From: Lachnospiraceae bacterium
GTDB lineage: Bacteria; Bacillota; Clostridia; Lachnospirales; Lachnospiraceae
Length of the DNA: 39,692 bases
NCBI GenBank assembly: GCA_021199655.1
Contig: JAJQHQ010000107.1
Span: 1-39,692 of the forward strand
Direction of reading: 5' to 3'
The notes beneath the pieces were generated by a model. That model saw only the letters and a list, made by a program, of their open reading frames with translations, made no database searches and had not been told where the DNA came from. Positions 25,367-34,289 of the stretch are shown here, piece after piece (position 1 is the first letter of the stretch; each line of letters opens with the position of its first letter). The position numbers and the translations under genes are program-made.

Positions 25367-26863
25367 ATGGCAGAGCCGATACTCGAAATGAAACAGATTA
25401 CCAAGTATTTTGGTACAACAGTCGCGCTGAAGAGCGTAGATTTTACCGTATATCCGGGGGAAGTGCGCGGGCTGATCGGTGAGAACGGATCCGGAAAGTC
25501 GACAATCTCGTCTATCGCGGCCGGGATGCAGAAAGCCAGCGGCGGTGAGATGTTTTTCCATGGGAAGTCCTGGGCGCCGGAATCCATGATCGACGCGCTG
25601 GGGCACGGCATTGGCATGATCGTGCAGGAGAGCGGCACGATTCAGGGTATCTCTGTGGCGGAGAACCTGTTTCTGGGTGAGACGAAGCAGTTTCAGAATG
25701 CTTTCGGGCTGGTGAATCGCAAACGTATGAATGAAGCCGCGGACGCTGCGCTCAACGCGATCGGAATTACAGATGTACGGGGTGCGATGCCGATGGCGGC
25801 AATTGATTTCCAGACGCGTAAGCTGGTCGAGATCGCGAAGGTCGTGATGAAGAATCCGGATATTCTGGTCGTTGATGAGACGACCACGGCTCTCTCGCAG
25901 GACGGCAGAAAGATTCTTTACGATGTGGTCAGGCAGTTTAAAGAAAATGGGAAATCCGTCATTTTTATCTCACATGATCTGGACGAGGTCATGGAGGTCT
26001 GCGATGAACTGACAGTATTAAGAGATGGCGTGATGGCCGCGACTCTCTCGAAAAAGGATTTTGACGCGGATGTGGTCAAGCAGTACATGGTCGGACGTGA
26101 GATACAGGGAGACTATTACCGCAGCGATTATGACACGCCGGTTTCGGATGAAGTGGTGCTGGAACTAAAAGATGGCTGTGCGGCCGATCTGAACCATCTG
26201 AACCTGCAGCTGCATAAAGGAGAAATTCTCGGCATCGGCGGCCTGTCGCACTGCGGGATGCATACGCTGGGAAAGGTACTTTTTGGGGCGGATGCACTGA
26301 AACAGGGAACCGTGATGGCGGGAGGCACACAGGTAAAGGATGAAAGCACGGCCATGAACCTGAGAATCGGCTACGTGAGCAAAGACCGTGATACGGAATC
26401 GCTGAACCTGAACGCGTCTATCGGTGACAATATCGCAATCGCCGGTCTGGACCAGTTTGCGGTAAACAGGCACCTGATCTTACGAAGCAAAGAGAAAGAA
26501 TATGTGAACCGGCAGATTGAGAACCTTTCCATAAAATGCTTTGACGGGGAGCAGGAGGTCAGCCAGCTTTCCGGCGGCAACAAACAGAAAGTCGTGTTCG
26601 GCAAATGGGTAGGACGCAACAGCGACATCCTGATCCTGGACTGTCCGACCAGAGGCGTGGATATCGGCGTTAAGCAGTTCATGTACCAGATGATGTACCG
26701 GATGCGGATGGAAGGAAAATCGATTCTGCTGATTTCTGAGGAACTGTCCGAACTGATCGGTATGAGTGACCGCCTGATCATCATGAAAGACGGTGCGATA
26801 TCCGGGGAATTCGCCCGGAGCCGTGACCTGACCGACAGCAAAGTCATCGATTACATGATATGA
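25367..26863 (+). CDS. Sugar ABC transporter ATP-binding protein (CUT2, RbsA/MglA type)
   Basis: This 498-aa protein has two tandem ABC domains. The first has Walker A GENGSGKST (38-46) and Walker B ILVVDETTTALS, but a weak signature (DFQTRKLVEIAK). The second has a degenerate P-loop (GIGGLSHCGMHTLG) but a proper LSGGNKQKV signature and DCPTRGVD. That complementary pattern is normal for RbsA/MglA/RhaT-type ATPases. It energises uptake of a pentose, hexose or deoxysugar with the two permeases and binding protein downstream. SD GGTGAGG lies 3 nt before the ATG. It is the first gene of the operon divergent from AraC-GH39. Rhamnose import is a guess from the neighbouring rha genes. Confidence 0.93.
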   Translation: MAEPILEMKQITKYFGTTVALKSVDFTVYPGEVRGLIGENGSGKSTISSIAAGMQKASGGEMFFHGKSWAPESMIDALGHGIGMIVQESGTIQGISVAENLFLGETKQFQNAFGLVNRKRMNEAADAALNAIGITDVRGAMPMAAIDFQTRKLVEIAKVVMKNPDILVVDETTTALSQDGRKILYDVVRQFKENGKSVIFISHDLDEVMEVCDELTVLRDGVMAATLSKKDFDADVVKQYMVGREIQGDYYRSDYDTPVSDEVVLELKDGCAADLNHLNLQLHKGEILGIGGLSHCGMHTLGKVLFGADALKQGTVMAGGTQVKDESTAMNLRIGYVSKDRDTESLNLNASIGDNIAIAGLDQFAVNRHLILRSKEKEYVNRQIENLSIKCFDGEQEVSQLSGGNKQKVVFGKWVGRNSDILILDCPTRGVDIGVKQFMYQMMYRMRMEGKSILLISEELSELIGMSDRLIIMKDGAISGEFARSRDLTDSKVIDYMI

Positions 26864-26878
26864 TGATACAAGGGACAA

Positions 26879-26919
26879 AAGGTCAGGAATGGAACGCTTG
26901 CGTTCCTATTCATGACCTT
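26879..26919 (+). other. Long imperfect hairpin between ABC ATPase and permease genes
   Basis: AAGGTCA pairs with TGACCTT, GAAT with ATTC and GGAACGC with GCGTTCC around a TT loop: about 18 bp with one mismatch and one bulge. No U-tract follows. Further pairings lie at 26929-26995 (AACAACAT with ATGTTGTT). The 221-bp gap 26864-27084 thus looks like a structured processing or stabilising region inside the operon. Confidence 0.6.
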
Positions 26920-27005
26920 GGGGACCGCAACAACATGAGGAAGTAGCCATTTGGGACAATATATTGGCCAAAATGAGCGGATTCCGAATGTTGTTAGGAT
27001 TTCGA

Positions 27006-27040
27006 GAGCACGAAGTGCGGAGAAATCCGTAGTATCATAT
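27006..27040. repeat. Intergenic repeat sharing AATCCGTAGTATCATAT, copy 2
   Basis: GAGCACGAAG (27006-27015) is followed by AATCCGTAGTATCATAT at 27024-27040. The 17-mer is identical to 10774-10790. It lies 45 bp before the permease start. Confidence 0.6.
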
Positions 27041-27084
27041 CTGTTTAGTGCTTGAATTATGATTCAAGTGAGGAGGAGATAGAA

Positions 27085-28077
27085 ATGAAACAGGAAAAAG
27101 CTTTGAAGGCACCTTCTCAGGCAAAGGTTCTGATGAAACGCAGGATTTTAAATCTGGTTCCGATCATCGGTCTGCTGGTATTGATCGCGGTGTATGTATT
27201 TGTCGGGTACTGGGAGGACATCCGCTTTGATAAAGGCATTCAGGCAATTATTAATTCCAGCGTGGTGTGCGCGGTCGTAGCGACCGGAGCAATTTTCATT
27301 TACACACTGGGTTCGTTTGATATCAGCCTGGGAGCTGCGACGCTGGTGAGCGCAATGATCGGTGCGATGGCTTACAACGCTACGGGATCCATTGTGGTAA
27401 TGATGCTGGTATGTATCCTGGTGGCGGTCGGCATCGAACTGATCAGCTCATTGCTGGCTGCGTTTCTGGATCTGCCGGTCTTTATCACGACCGTCGCCAT
27501 GATGTCCATCCTGAACGCATTTGCGCTGGTGCTCATACAGATCAACGGGACGGGCGATTCCATCAGCATCCCGTCAGAAGCGGTGGATCCGTTTGACAAC
27601 ATGGCGTTTAAGCTGGCGGTACTGATCCTGTATCTGATCTTCGCGGTGTTTATGTTCAACTATACGAAGATTGGCCGCTCACAGAAGTTCCTTGGCGGGA
27701 ATTCCCTGTGCGCAAAGCTGACCGGTATTTCAATGAAAAAAATGGCGATCGTCGCGTTTGTCCTCTGCGGTGTGGGGATCGGGCTCGGGGCAATCCTGAC
27801 GGTAACGTATGCGCCGACCGTTTCCAGAAATACGGCTTCCGGCGTCGGAATGAATGTGATTCTGGCCATTGTGTTTGGCGGAATGCCGGTGTCCGGCGGC
27901 GCGAAATCCAAAATCAGTGCGGCGGTCATCGGGGCCATCTCGATTTCCGTGTTGGATCAGATCATGTCCATCCTGCAGCTGGGTTCCGGAGTCGGGCAGA
28001 TGGTAAAAGCAGTGATTTTCCTGGCGGTGGTTGTACTGACATCACTTGGGTACCGTCAGAAAATGCTGGCAAGGTAA
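27085..28077 (+). CDS. Sugar ABC transporter permease (first)
   Basis: This 330-aa integral membrane protein of the BPD_transp_2 family (RbsC/XylH type) has roughly eight to ten hydrophobic segments. FIYTLGSFDISLGAATLVSAM is the family's conserved membrane signature, and VFGGMPVSGGAKSK corresponds to the ATPase-coupling loop region. The start at 27085 has AGGAGG 8 nt upstream; the frame stays open upstream to a TTG at 27052. It forms the channel, probably as a heterodimer with the second permease at 29539. It is separated from the ATPase gene by a structured gap. Confidence 0.9.
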   Translation: MKQEKALKAPSQAKVLMKRRILNLVPIIGLLVLIAVYVFVGYWEDIRFDKGIQAIINSSVVCAVVATGAIFIYTLGSFDISLGAATLVSAMIGAMAYNATGSIVVMMLVCILVAVGIELISSLLAAFLDLPVFITTVAMMSILNAFALVLIQINGTGDSISIPSEAVDPFDNMAFKLAVLILYLIFAVFMFNYTKIGRSQKFLGGNSLCAKLTGISMKKMAIVAFVLCGVGIGLGAILTVTYAPTVSRNTASGVGMNVILAIVFGGMPVSGGAKSKISAAVIGAISISVLDQIMSILQLGSGVGQMVKAVIFLAVVVLTSLGYRQKMLAR

Positions 28078-28268
28078 ATATAAACATTTGCTTCTGCAAA
28101 AAAGTATCCGGTCTGCCATTGGGATTGCCGGGGAAGGCTGTAAATGAATCCGGTTTCTGCGGCCTGACAGCCGTAAAACATACATATCCAGTAACTGTTC
28201 ATCTTCAGAACAAAGGCATGTGCGGCCGGTTGTCCTGAATCAGGTATTAACGAAAAGGAGAAAGAACC
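28078..28268. other. Leader of the substrate-binding protein gene
   Basis: This 191-bp gap holds a hairpin, GGCTGT (28136-28141) with ACAGCC (28167-28172), and the motif GTAACTGTTC (28191-28200), the reverse of GAACAGTTAC. An AAAAGGAGAAAG SD precedes the next ATG. No gene was recognised. Confidence 0.4.
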
Positions 28269-29447
28269 ATGAAAAATTTTAAGAAAGTTGCAGCAGTGGC
28301 TCTGTCGCTCAGCATGGCGTTTTCATTTGCACCTTCAGCAAGTGCGGCAAAGTCGACAAAGATTGGCGTACTGGTGTCGGATACGACTTCCGGCGAGGCG
28401 CTTGGATTCCGCTCGTATTATGAAGACTATATTGAAGAACAGTACGATGTCACCTTTATTTATTCGGATCAGCTGGAAGACGCGGCTGGTGAGAAGGACG
28501 CCATCGACTCTATGATCGCACAGAACTGCAAGGCTATCATTTCATTTTCATCCTTTGACCGCCCTGCCCAGATTGAGCAGTGCGAGGAGGAAGGCGTGTA
28601 CTACGCAGTCGCGACCGGTACTCTGACGGATGAGCAGTATGAGACTTACAAGGAATACGAATACTATGTCGGCGCTATCGGACCGGACAACGATACCGAG
28701 TTCCAGACCGGCTATGATATGGCAAAATATTATCTGGATCAGGGTATGACGAACTTTGGCATCTTCACCGGTGCGGTTCCGTATTACACGGAAATGCACA
28801 TTTACCGCGTGGCCGGAATGCTGACCGCGATGGTTGAGGCAGGCGGAGACGACGCGAATTACAATGGCGCAACCGACAAGGACTCCATTGTGGCTCAGAT
28901 CTACGCGGATGGCTGCGCAATCTCGACCGGTTCTATCGGCACCGTCAATCTGCTGAGCGTTGTGGAGGGCTACACCATGGATGACGCGTGGTATGCATCC
29001 TGTGAGGCGGCAGTAAACGCGGAAGGACTGGAGGCATTTCTCGCAGTCGGCAACGGCGCGGATTTCTTTGCGGCATCCAAGCCGGACAGCGTGAAGATCG
29101 CTACCGTGGATTCTTATGTGGATTCTCTGGGTGAGGCCATGAGTGCGGGCTCTGTTGATTATCTGGCAGGAAAATTCAATTCCAGCATTGGACCGATCTT
29201 TATCGCGGTGATGCGTGCAATCGACGGCAATCCGCTCCGCACGGACGAAGGATACGCGCTTGCGCTTGGCCAGGGATACTGGGTAGCGACCAGCTACGAA
29301 GACTTCCAGACCTATCAGAGCGGCGACAGTGTAGAGTCTCCGGCTTACACGAAAGACATCCTTGACCAGTATCTGGAAGCAGATTATGCGGCATTTGCGG
29401 AATTCGTAGGCGCCTACACTTACGATGATATTACAAATGTAGGGTAA
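28269..29447 (+). CDS. Sugar ABC transporter substrate-binding protein
   Basis: This 392-aa protein starts with a clear signal peptide: basic MKNFKK, a hydrophobic core, and ASA-A near residues 24-27. The mature part looks like a type 1 periplasmic binding protein (IGVLVSDTTSGEALGF; repeated alternation of strands and helices). There is no lipobox Cys, which is unusual for a Gram-positive binding protein, since these are normally lipid-anchored. It is rich in Tyr and acidic residues. It sits between the two permease genes, so it belongs to the same importer. The ligand is unknown; a rhamnose-like or small glycoside ligand fits the neighbourhood. A strong AAGGAG SD suggests high expression. 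Confidence 0.85.
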   Translation: MKNFKKVAAVALSLSMAFSFAPSASAAKSTKIGVLVSDTTSGEALGFRSYYEDYIEEQYDVTFIYSDQLEDAAGEKDAIDSMIAQNCKAIISFSSFDRPAQIEQCEEEGVYYAVATGTLTDEQYETYKEYEYYVGAIGPDNDTEFQTGYDMAKYYLDQGMTNFGIFTGAVPYYTEMHIYRVAGMLTAMVEAGGDDANYNGATDKDSIVAQIYADGCAISTGSIGTVNLLSVVEGYTMDDAWYASCEAAVNAEGLEAFLAVGNGADFFAASKPDSVKIATVDSYVDSLGEAMSAGSVDYLAGKFNSSIGPIFIAVMRAIDGNPLRTDEGYALALGQGYWVATSYEDFQTYQSGDSVESPAYTKDILDQYLEADYAAFAEFVGAYTYDDITNVG

Positions 29448-29538
29448 TACGATTCCATGTTTATGTTCCTCTTTATTATTTCCTTCTGCCGGTAATCCAT
29501 CCGGCAGAAGGTTTCACAGAAACAGCAGGTGGTTGGAT

Positions 29539-30519
29539 ATGAAGAATAATTTGAAACGAATCATGGGAACGATTGCCATTCCGCTCATCGCTTTTGTGGT
29601 GTGTCAGATCCTCTGCACCGCAGGAGGCGTGAAGTATTTTGCCAATGCGTTCAGCTGGAAAGTGTTTGTGCGGGCATCTGCGACCGTGATGCTTACAACA
29701 TTTGCCCTGCATATCAATCTGAATTCCGGAAGGTTTGATTTTTCCCTCGGGGCAATCAGTCTGTTATCCTCAGTCATCAGCGCGCAGATCTGTATTGCGG
29801 CAGGGTTGCCTGTCTGGATCATGCTGCTGGTTTCCATACTGGCGGGATTTGTCCTTGGTGTGATTTCAGGCATCGTGTATGTGGTGCTTCGGCTGCCTGC
29901 GATTATCGTCTCTCTGGGAGTTACGCTGTTTTATGAAGGCTTTGCCTATGTCATCACAGACGGCTACGGCGTGTCGTTTGTGACGAATGCCGGATATACC
30001 TCGGTTGGAACCATACCGTTTTACTTTGCAGTGATCGTCATCGGACTGGCATTTATGATCGTTGTTTTTGACTTCAGCCGTTTCGGGTATGACCATAAGG
30101 CACTGATGTACGGTCAGAAGATATCCGTAAATACGGGTATCAAAGAGATTCCGAATGCCATCCTCACCTATGGGATTGCCGGAATGTTCATGGGAGTGGT
30201 CGGATTTATTTCCGCGACTAACAATGGGACGATCCAGATGTCTTTGAATTTCGGCTCGATCAGCGTAATGTTTACCGCATTCTTTCCAATGTTTGCGGGC
30301 GGATTTATCGGACGTTTTTCGAATGACAAACTGGGATACCTGCTCGGCGCGGTGACTTCCGCATTCGTCAGCCTGATGTACAGCCGGCTGAATGTGGATT
30401 CCTCCATTCAGCAGATTGTTACGGCGCTGATCCTGGTTGGCTTTGTCATTTTCCTGAGCAACGAGTACAAAATTACAACATTTTTTACCGGACAAAGGGC
30501 GGAGCGCAGAACTGCGTAG
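29539..30519 (+). CDS. Sugar ABC transporter permease (second)
   Basis: This 326-aa BPD_transp_2 family membrane protein is a diverged paralogue of the first permease. It keeps LHINLNSGRFDFSLGAISLL in place of the first permease's signature. The motif GGFIGRFSNDKLG lies in the late cytoplasmic loop region. Two unlike permeases recall RhaP/RhaQ and LsrC/LsrD systems. The ATG at 29539 has AGGTGG 5 nt upstream; a TTG at 29533 is an alternative. The next gene begins 11 bp after the stop. Confidence 0.88.
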   Translation: MKNNLKRIMGTIAIPLIAFVVCQILCTAGGVKYFANAFSWKVFVRASATVMLTTFALHINLNSGRFDFSLGAISLLSSVISAQICIAAGLPVWIMLLVSILAGFVLGVISGIVYVVLRLPAIIVSLGVTLFYEGFAYVITDGYGVSFVTNAGYTSVGTIPFYFAVIVIGLAFMIVVFDFSRFGYDHKALMYGQKISVNTGIKEIPNAILTYGIAGMFMGVVGFISATNNGTIQMSLNFGSISVMFTAFFPMFAGGFIGRFSNDKLGYLLGAVTSAFVSLMYSRLNVDSSIQQIVTALILVGFVIFLSNEYKITTFFTGQRAERRTA

Positions 30520-30530
30520 AGGAGGCATAA

Positions 30531-32279
30531 ATGGTAGATTTAAGGAAAGCCCCATTTTTTCTGGACAATTCGGATGTGATGTGGATAGAAGAGACGCTTT
30601 CTTCTATGACACTGGAGGAAAAGGCGGGGCAGGTGTTCTGCCCGATGGGATTTACCAGCGATGAAAATGTCCTGCGCCATCTGGTGTGTGACGTTGGCAT
30701 TGGCGGCCTGATGTACCGGGCTGATTCCGCTGCAAATATCCGGAAGACGCATGAGACGATCCAGAAGCTTGCGAGAATCCCGCTTCTGCTTGCTGCGAAT
30801 ACAGAGGCCGGGGGCGACGGTCTGGCCTTCGAAGGAACTTCATTCGGACAGCCGATGGCGGTGGCAGCGACGGATGATCCGGAAAATGCGTATCACATGG
30901 GCTATGTGGCGGCAAAAGAGGGCGCTGCGCTGGGACTGAACTGGAGCTTCGCGCCGATTGTCGATATTGACATGGAATTCCACAACCCGATCACGAATGT
31001 GCGCACCTTTGGCAGTGATCCGGACCGCGTCATTGCAAATGCTTCCCGGTATATGGATGGAGCGAAGGAGAATGGTGTGGCGGTTGCCATCAAGCATTTT
31101 CCGGGAGACGGCGTGGATGAGCGGGATCAACATATCCTGACCAGTGTGAATTCCCTGTCTGTGGAAGACTGGGATAAAAACTATGGAAAAGTTTATGCAG
31201 AACTGATCGCAAAAGGCGCACAGACCGTCATGGCGGGGCACATCGCGCAGCCCGCATACGTGGCAGCGCTCAAACCGGATGCCACTTATGAAGAAAAAAT
31301 GCTTCCGGCGAGCCTGAACCCGGTGCTTCTGACCGGATTGCTTCGGGGGAAGTTAGGCTTTAATGGCCTGATCTGTACGGATTCGACGCCAATGGTCGGC
31401 TTTACGACCGCGATGCCCAGAGAAAAGGCGATCCCATCAGCGATAGCAGCGGGCGCGGATATGATCTTGTTTAACAAGGATCTGGAAGAGGATTTTGGCT
31501 TCCTGATGGCCGGCCTGAAAAATGGCATCCTGACCGAGGCAAGGCTGGACGAGGCAGTCACACGCATTCTCGGAACAAAAGCCGCGCTGGGTCTGCATAA
31601 AAAGAAATCAGATGGTACTTTGGTGCCCGGCGAAGCGCGGCTGAGTGAGGTTGGCTGCGCGGAGCACAGAGCCTGGGCAAAGGAAGTGGCAGAGAAATCC
31701 ATCACACTCGTGCGGGATAAGCAGGACCTCCTGCCGATATCTCCGGCAAAATACAGGCGTGTGTATCTGAATGTGATTCAGAAAGACATGAGCCCGGAAA
31801 ATCCGGTCGTGGTGCGCTGGAGGGAACTGTTTGAAAAGGAAGGTTTTGAGGTTACCGTGCGTGACCGCCGGGTCGGCATTACGGTGCAGGATTTCATGAC
31901 CGATCAGCTATCCCCGGAAAAAGCTGCCCTGATGCATGAGATGTATCGGAGCGTAGGCGAGGCCAGGGAAGCCTACGATCTTTACGTATACATCTGCAAT
32001 ATGGAAAACGCGTCGAACAATACGACCCTGAGGCTGAACTGGAACGTTGCCTTTGGTCTGGGCGACGACGCGCCCTGGCTGGTGCAGGAGGTGCCGGTGA
32101 TGATGATCAGTACCGCGTATCCCTATCATCTGTTCGACGCGCCGATGGTGAAAACCTACATCAACGCCTACAGCACACGGCCGGATTTCTGCGAAGCTGT
32201 GATGGAGCGGATCATGGGGCGGGCCGAATTTACCGGGAAAAGTCCGGTGGATCCGTTTTGTGGGAAGGACTATATATAG
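30531..32279 (+). CDS. GH3 NagZ-like beta-N-acetylhexosaminidase/glycosidase
   Basis: This 582-aa protein has a single GH3 TIM barrel resembling NagZ plus a C-terminal alpha/beta domain. The NagZ-type loop KHFPGDG continues to RDQH, giving the Asp199-His201 acid/base dyad. The nucleophile is probably Asp284 in ICTDSTPM. There is no signal peptide, so its substrates are cytoplasmic, most likely imported by the ABC system encoded just before it. The Asp-His dyad favours N-acetylglucosaminides, but related enzymes also act on beta-glucosides, so specificity is open. AGAGGAGG precedes the ATG. It is the fifth gene of the operon. Confidence 0.88.
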   Translation: MVDLRKAPFFLDNSDVMWIEETLSSMTLEEKAGQVFCPMGFTSDENVLRHLVCDVGIGGLMYRADSAANIRKTHETIQKLARIPLLLAANTEAGGDGLAFEGTSFGQPMAVAATDDPENAYHMGYVAAKEGAALGLNWSFAPIVDIDMEFHNPITNVRTFGSDPDRVIANASRYMDGAKENGVAVAIKHFPGDGVDERDQHILTSVNSLSVEDWDKNYGKVYAELIAKGAQTVMAGHIAQPAYVAALKPDATYEEKMLPASLNPVLLTGLLRGKLGFNGLICTDSTPMVGFTTAMPREKAIPSAIAAGADMILFNKDLEEDFGFLMAGLKNGILTEARLDEAVTRILGTKAALGLHKKKSDGTLVPGEARLSEVGCAEHRAWAKEVAEKSITLVRDKQDLLPISPAKYRRVYLNVIQKDMSPENPVVVRWRELFEKEGFEVTVRDRRVGITVQDFMTDQLSPEKAALMHEMYRSVGEAREAYDLYVYICNMENASNNTTLRLNWNVAFGLGDDAPWLVQEVPVMMISTAYPYHLFDAPMVKTYINAYSTRPDFCEAVMERIMGRAEFTGKSPVDPFCGKDYI

Positions 32280-32368
32280 GAACCGATTAATGTCGTTTCC
32301 TGGAAAAAAACATGCTGTGTCAGAGAACATTTTTAAGGACTGAAACTGCAGCATCTGAAGCTGCGGAA

Positions 32369-33970
32369 ATGAGGTATATTTTGGATAATAAAAGCTGTGT
32401 ACGGAATAATGATGTCTTCTTAGAGAAAGCGAAAGCCCTGTTTCCAAAGCTTCGGAAGACGGAGGTGTTTCCGGTCGGGAATTCCAGTGAAAGCCTGAAA
32501 ACAGAAATCTTTTCCAAAACAGACGTTACCAGGCCGCTTGGAACAGGGGAAAGTCTTTTGCTTGATTTCGGTGCCCACCAGGTCGGCTATCTTACTTTGA
32601 AGCTGGGATATACGGGCAGCCACCCGGATGCGCCGGTTTGGCTGCGGGTGCGTTACGCTGAGCGGCTGCAGGAACTGAAAGAAGATGTGAATGCCTATCA
32701 CGGATGGATTTCCAAAGGATGGATTCAATCGGAAGAACTGCATGTTGATATCCTGCCGGCAGTCATAAAAATGCCGAGACGCTATGCGTTTCGGTACGTC
32801 CTGATAGAAGTGCTGGATGTCAGCAGCAAGTTCCAGCTGACGGTTGATGAGGTGTCCTGTACAGCGGTAAGCAGTGCGGAAGATGACCGGCTGCAGCCGT
32901 TTGACAACGGGTCGCCAGAGGACGCAGCACTGGACCGGATTGCCTGCCGCACCCTGCACGAGTGCATGCAGACAGTCTTTGAAGACGGCCCGAAGCGTGA
33001 CAGGCGTCTGTGGATCGGCGACCTTCGTCTGCAGGCTTTGGCCAATTATGAAACTTACCGGCAGAATGATATGGTAAAATCCTGCCTATACCTGTTTGCC
33101 GGATCCACGCTTGCTGACGGACGCGTGAGCGCATGTATCTTTTTAGAACCGCAGATCGAGGCGGACGATACGGCGATGTTTGATTATTCGCTGTTTTTCA
33201 TCGCGACGCTTCGGGATTATTATGCGGCGACGGGCGATCAGGAGACCGTGCGTGAACTGTATCCGACTGCACTGAAGCAGTGGCAGCTGGCACAGACGAA
33301 TTTTGACGAAGCCGGTGTGATTCGCGATTCGGATGTGATGGGCTGGTGTTTTGTTGACTGGGATCTGCATCTGAATAAACAGGCATCCGCGCAGGGAATT
33401 TATCTTTACTGTTCGCGGGCGCTTCTTGAACTGACCAGGGCACTTGAGGAAAATATCGGGCAGGAAAGCGAACAATGTGATCAGTCTGGTTGCCTGAAAT
33501 TAACATTGGAGAATTTGCAGCGACTTATAGATAATCTGGAAGCAGACCTGGAGAAAAAAACGAAAGCGGCACAGGCGTATTTTTACGATCGTACATCCGG
33601 CGTCATGGTAAGCGGAGTTTCGCGCCAGATTTCCTACGCAAGTCAGGCGTGGATGGTGCTTGGAGGCGCAGCGGATGCTGCGGTACTGGAAAATATAGAG
33701 CAGATTCCCGAGGCTCATAAAATGGTCACGCCGTATATGTATCACCATTATATTGAAGCACTTATATGTGCGGGAAAGAAGACGAAAGCGCTTGATCTGC
33801 TCCGAAACTACTGGGGCGGTATGGTGAATGAAGGCGCAGATACGTTCTGGGAGCTTTATAATCCGGAAAATCCGCAGGAATCCCCCTATGGCGGCAGCAT
33901 TGTAAACAGCTACTGCCACGCATGGAGCTGTGGCCCGGCATATTTCCTGAGGAAATATGCGCATGACTGA
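32369..33970 (+). CDS. GH78-like alpha-L-rhamnosidase family protein
   Basis: The protein resembles the alpha/alpha-six-barrel part of GH78 rhamnosidases with a preceding beta domain (LLDFGAHQVGYLTLKLGY). The signature DGPKRDRRLWIGD matches the GH78 acidic motif, with Asp where characterised enzymes usually have the Glu general acid. At about 533 residues it is much shorter than the typical 900 or more, so it may be a divergent subfamily. With rhaB, the isomerase gene and rhaD nearby, release of rhamnose from imported glycosides is an attractive role. Neither the ATG at 32369 nor the in-frame ATG at 32312 has a good SD. It ends the ABC transporter operon. Confidence 0.75.
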   Translation: MRYILDNKSCVRNNDVFLEKAKALFPKLRKTEVFPVGNSSESLKTEIFSKTDVTRPLGTGESLLLDFGAHQVGYLTLKLGYTGSHPDAPVWLRVRYAERLQELKEDVNAYHGWISKGWIQSEELHVDILPAVIKMPRRYAFRYVLIEVLDVSSKFQLTVDEVSCTAVSSAEDDRLQPFDNGSPEDAALDRIACRTLHECMQTVFEDGPKRDRRLWIGDLRLQALANYETYRQNDMVKSCLYLFAGSTLADGRVSACIFLEPQIEADDTAMFDYSLFFIATLRDYYAATGDQETVRELYPTALKQWQLAQTNFDEAGVIRDSDVMGWCFVDWDLHLNKQASAQGIYLYCSRALLELTRALEENIGQESEQCDQSGCLKLTLENLQRLIDNLEADLEKKTKAAQAYFYDRTSGVMVSGVSRQISYASQAWMVLGGAADAAVLENIEQIPEAHKMVTPYMYHHYIEALICAGKKTKALDLLRNYWGGMVNEGADTFWELYNPENPQESPYGGSIVNSYCHAWSCGPAYFLRKYAHD

Positions 33971-34289
33971 TCCTGCGGCTAAATGGAGAATACCTGAAGC
34001 AAGCAGGGATCACTTTATCGACTACCACATGGTCGGCAGAGAGATTGACATGTTTACGAATGTGAGAAGCCTCACTTTCCGCCTTTTTACGGGAAAAGAA
34101 GAGGCAGAAAACCACTGCAATCCACAATTCTGATCAGCATGAAGAGCATGACGGATTTGTTGGAAACATGAATATATTTCTGCGGTACGTAGCTTCCCCA
34201 GAAGCTCGATATTTGAGGTGATGATGGAACTGCTGCCGCCTGCTGAAAGTGTTTGGAATATCAGGAGCAGAAGATAAGATATCGCAAGA
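33971..34289. other. Gap with no convincing gene, possible IS remnant
   Basis: These 319 bp separate the GH78-like gene from rluA copy B. An ORF of 56 codons (33963-34133, MTDPAAKWRIPEAS...) overlaps the GH78-like stop but is not recognised. In another frame, near 33990-34040, EYLKQAGITLSTTTW faintly recalls an IS66-type transposase. No promoter or terminator with clear features is seen. Confidence 0.25.

Noticed and set aside
33963-34133. 56-codon ORF after the GH78-like gene
   Set aside because: No SD, no recognised family, and the gap looks like decayed sequence. Listed only within the gap description.
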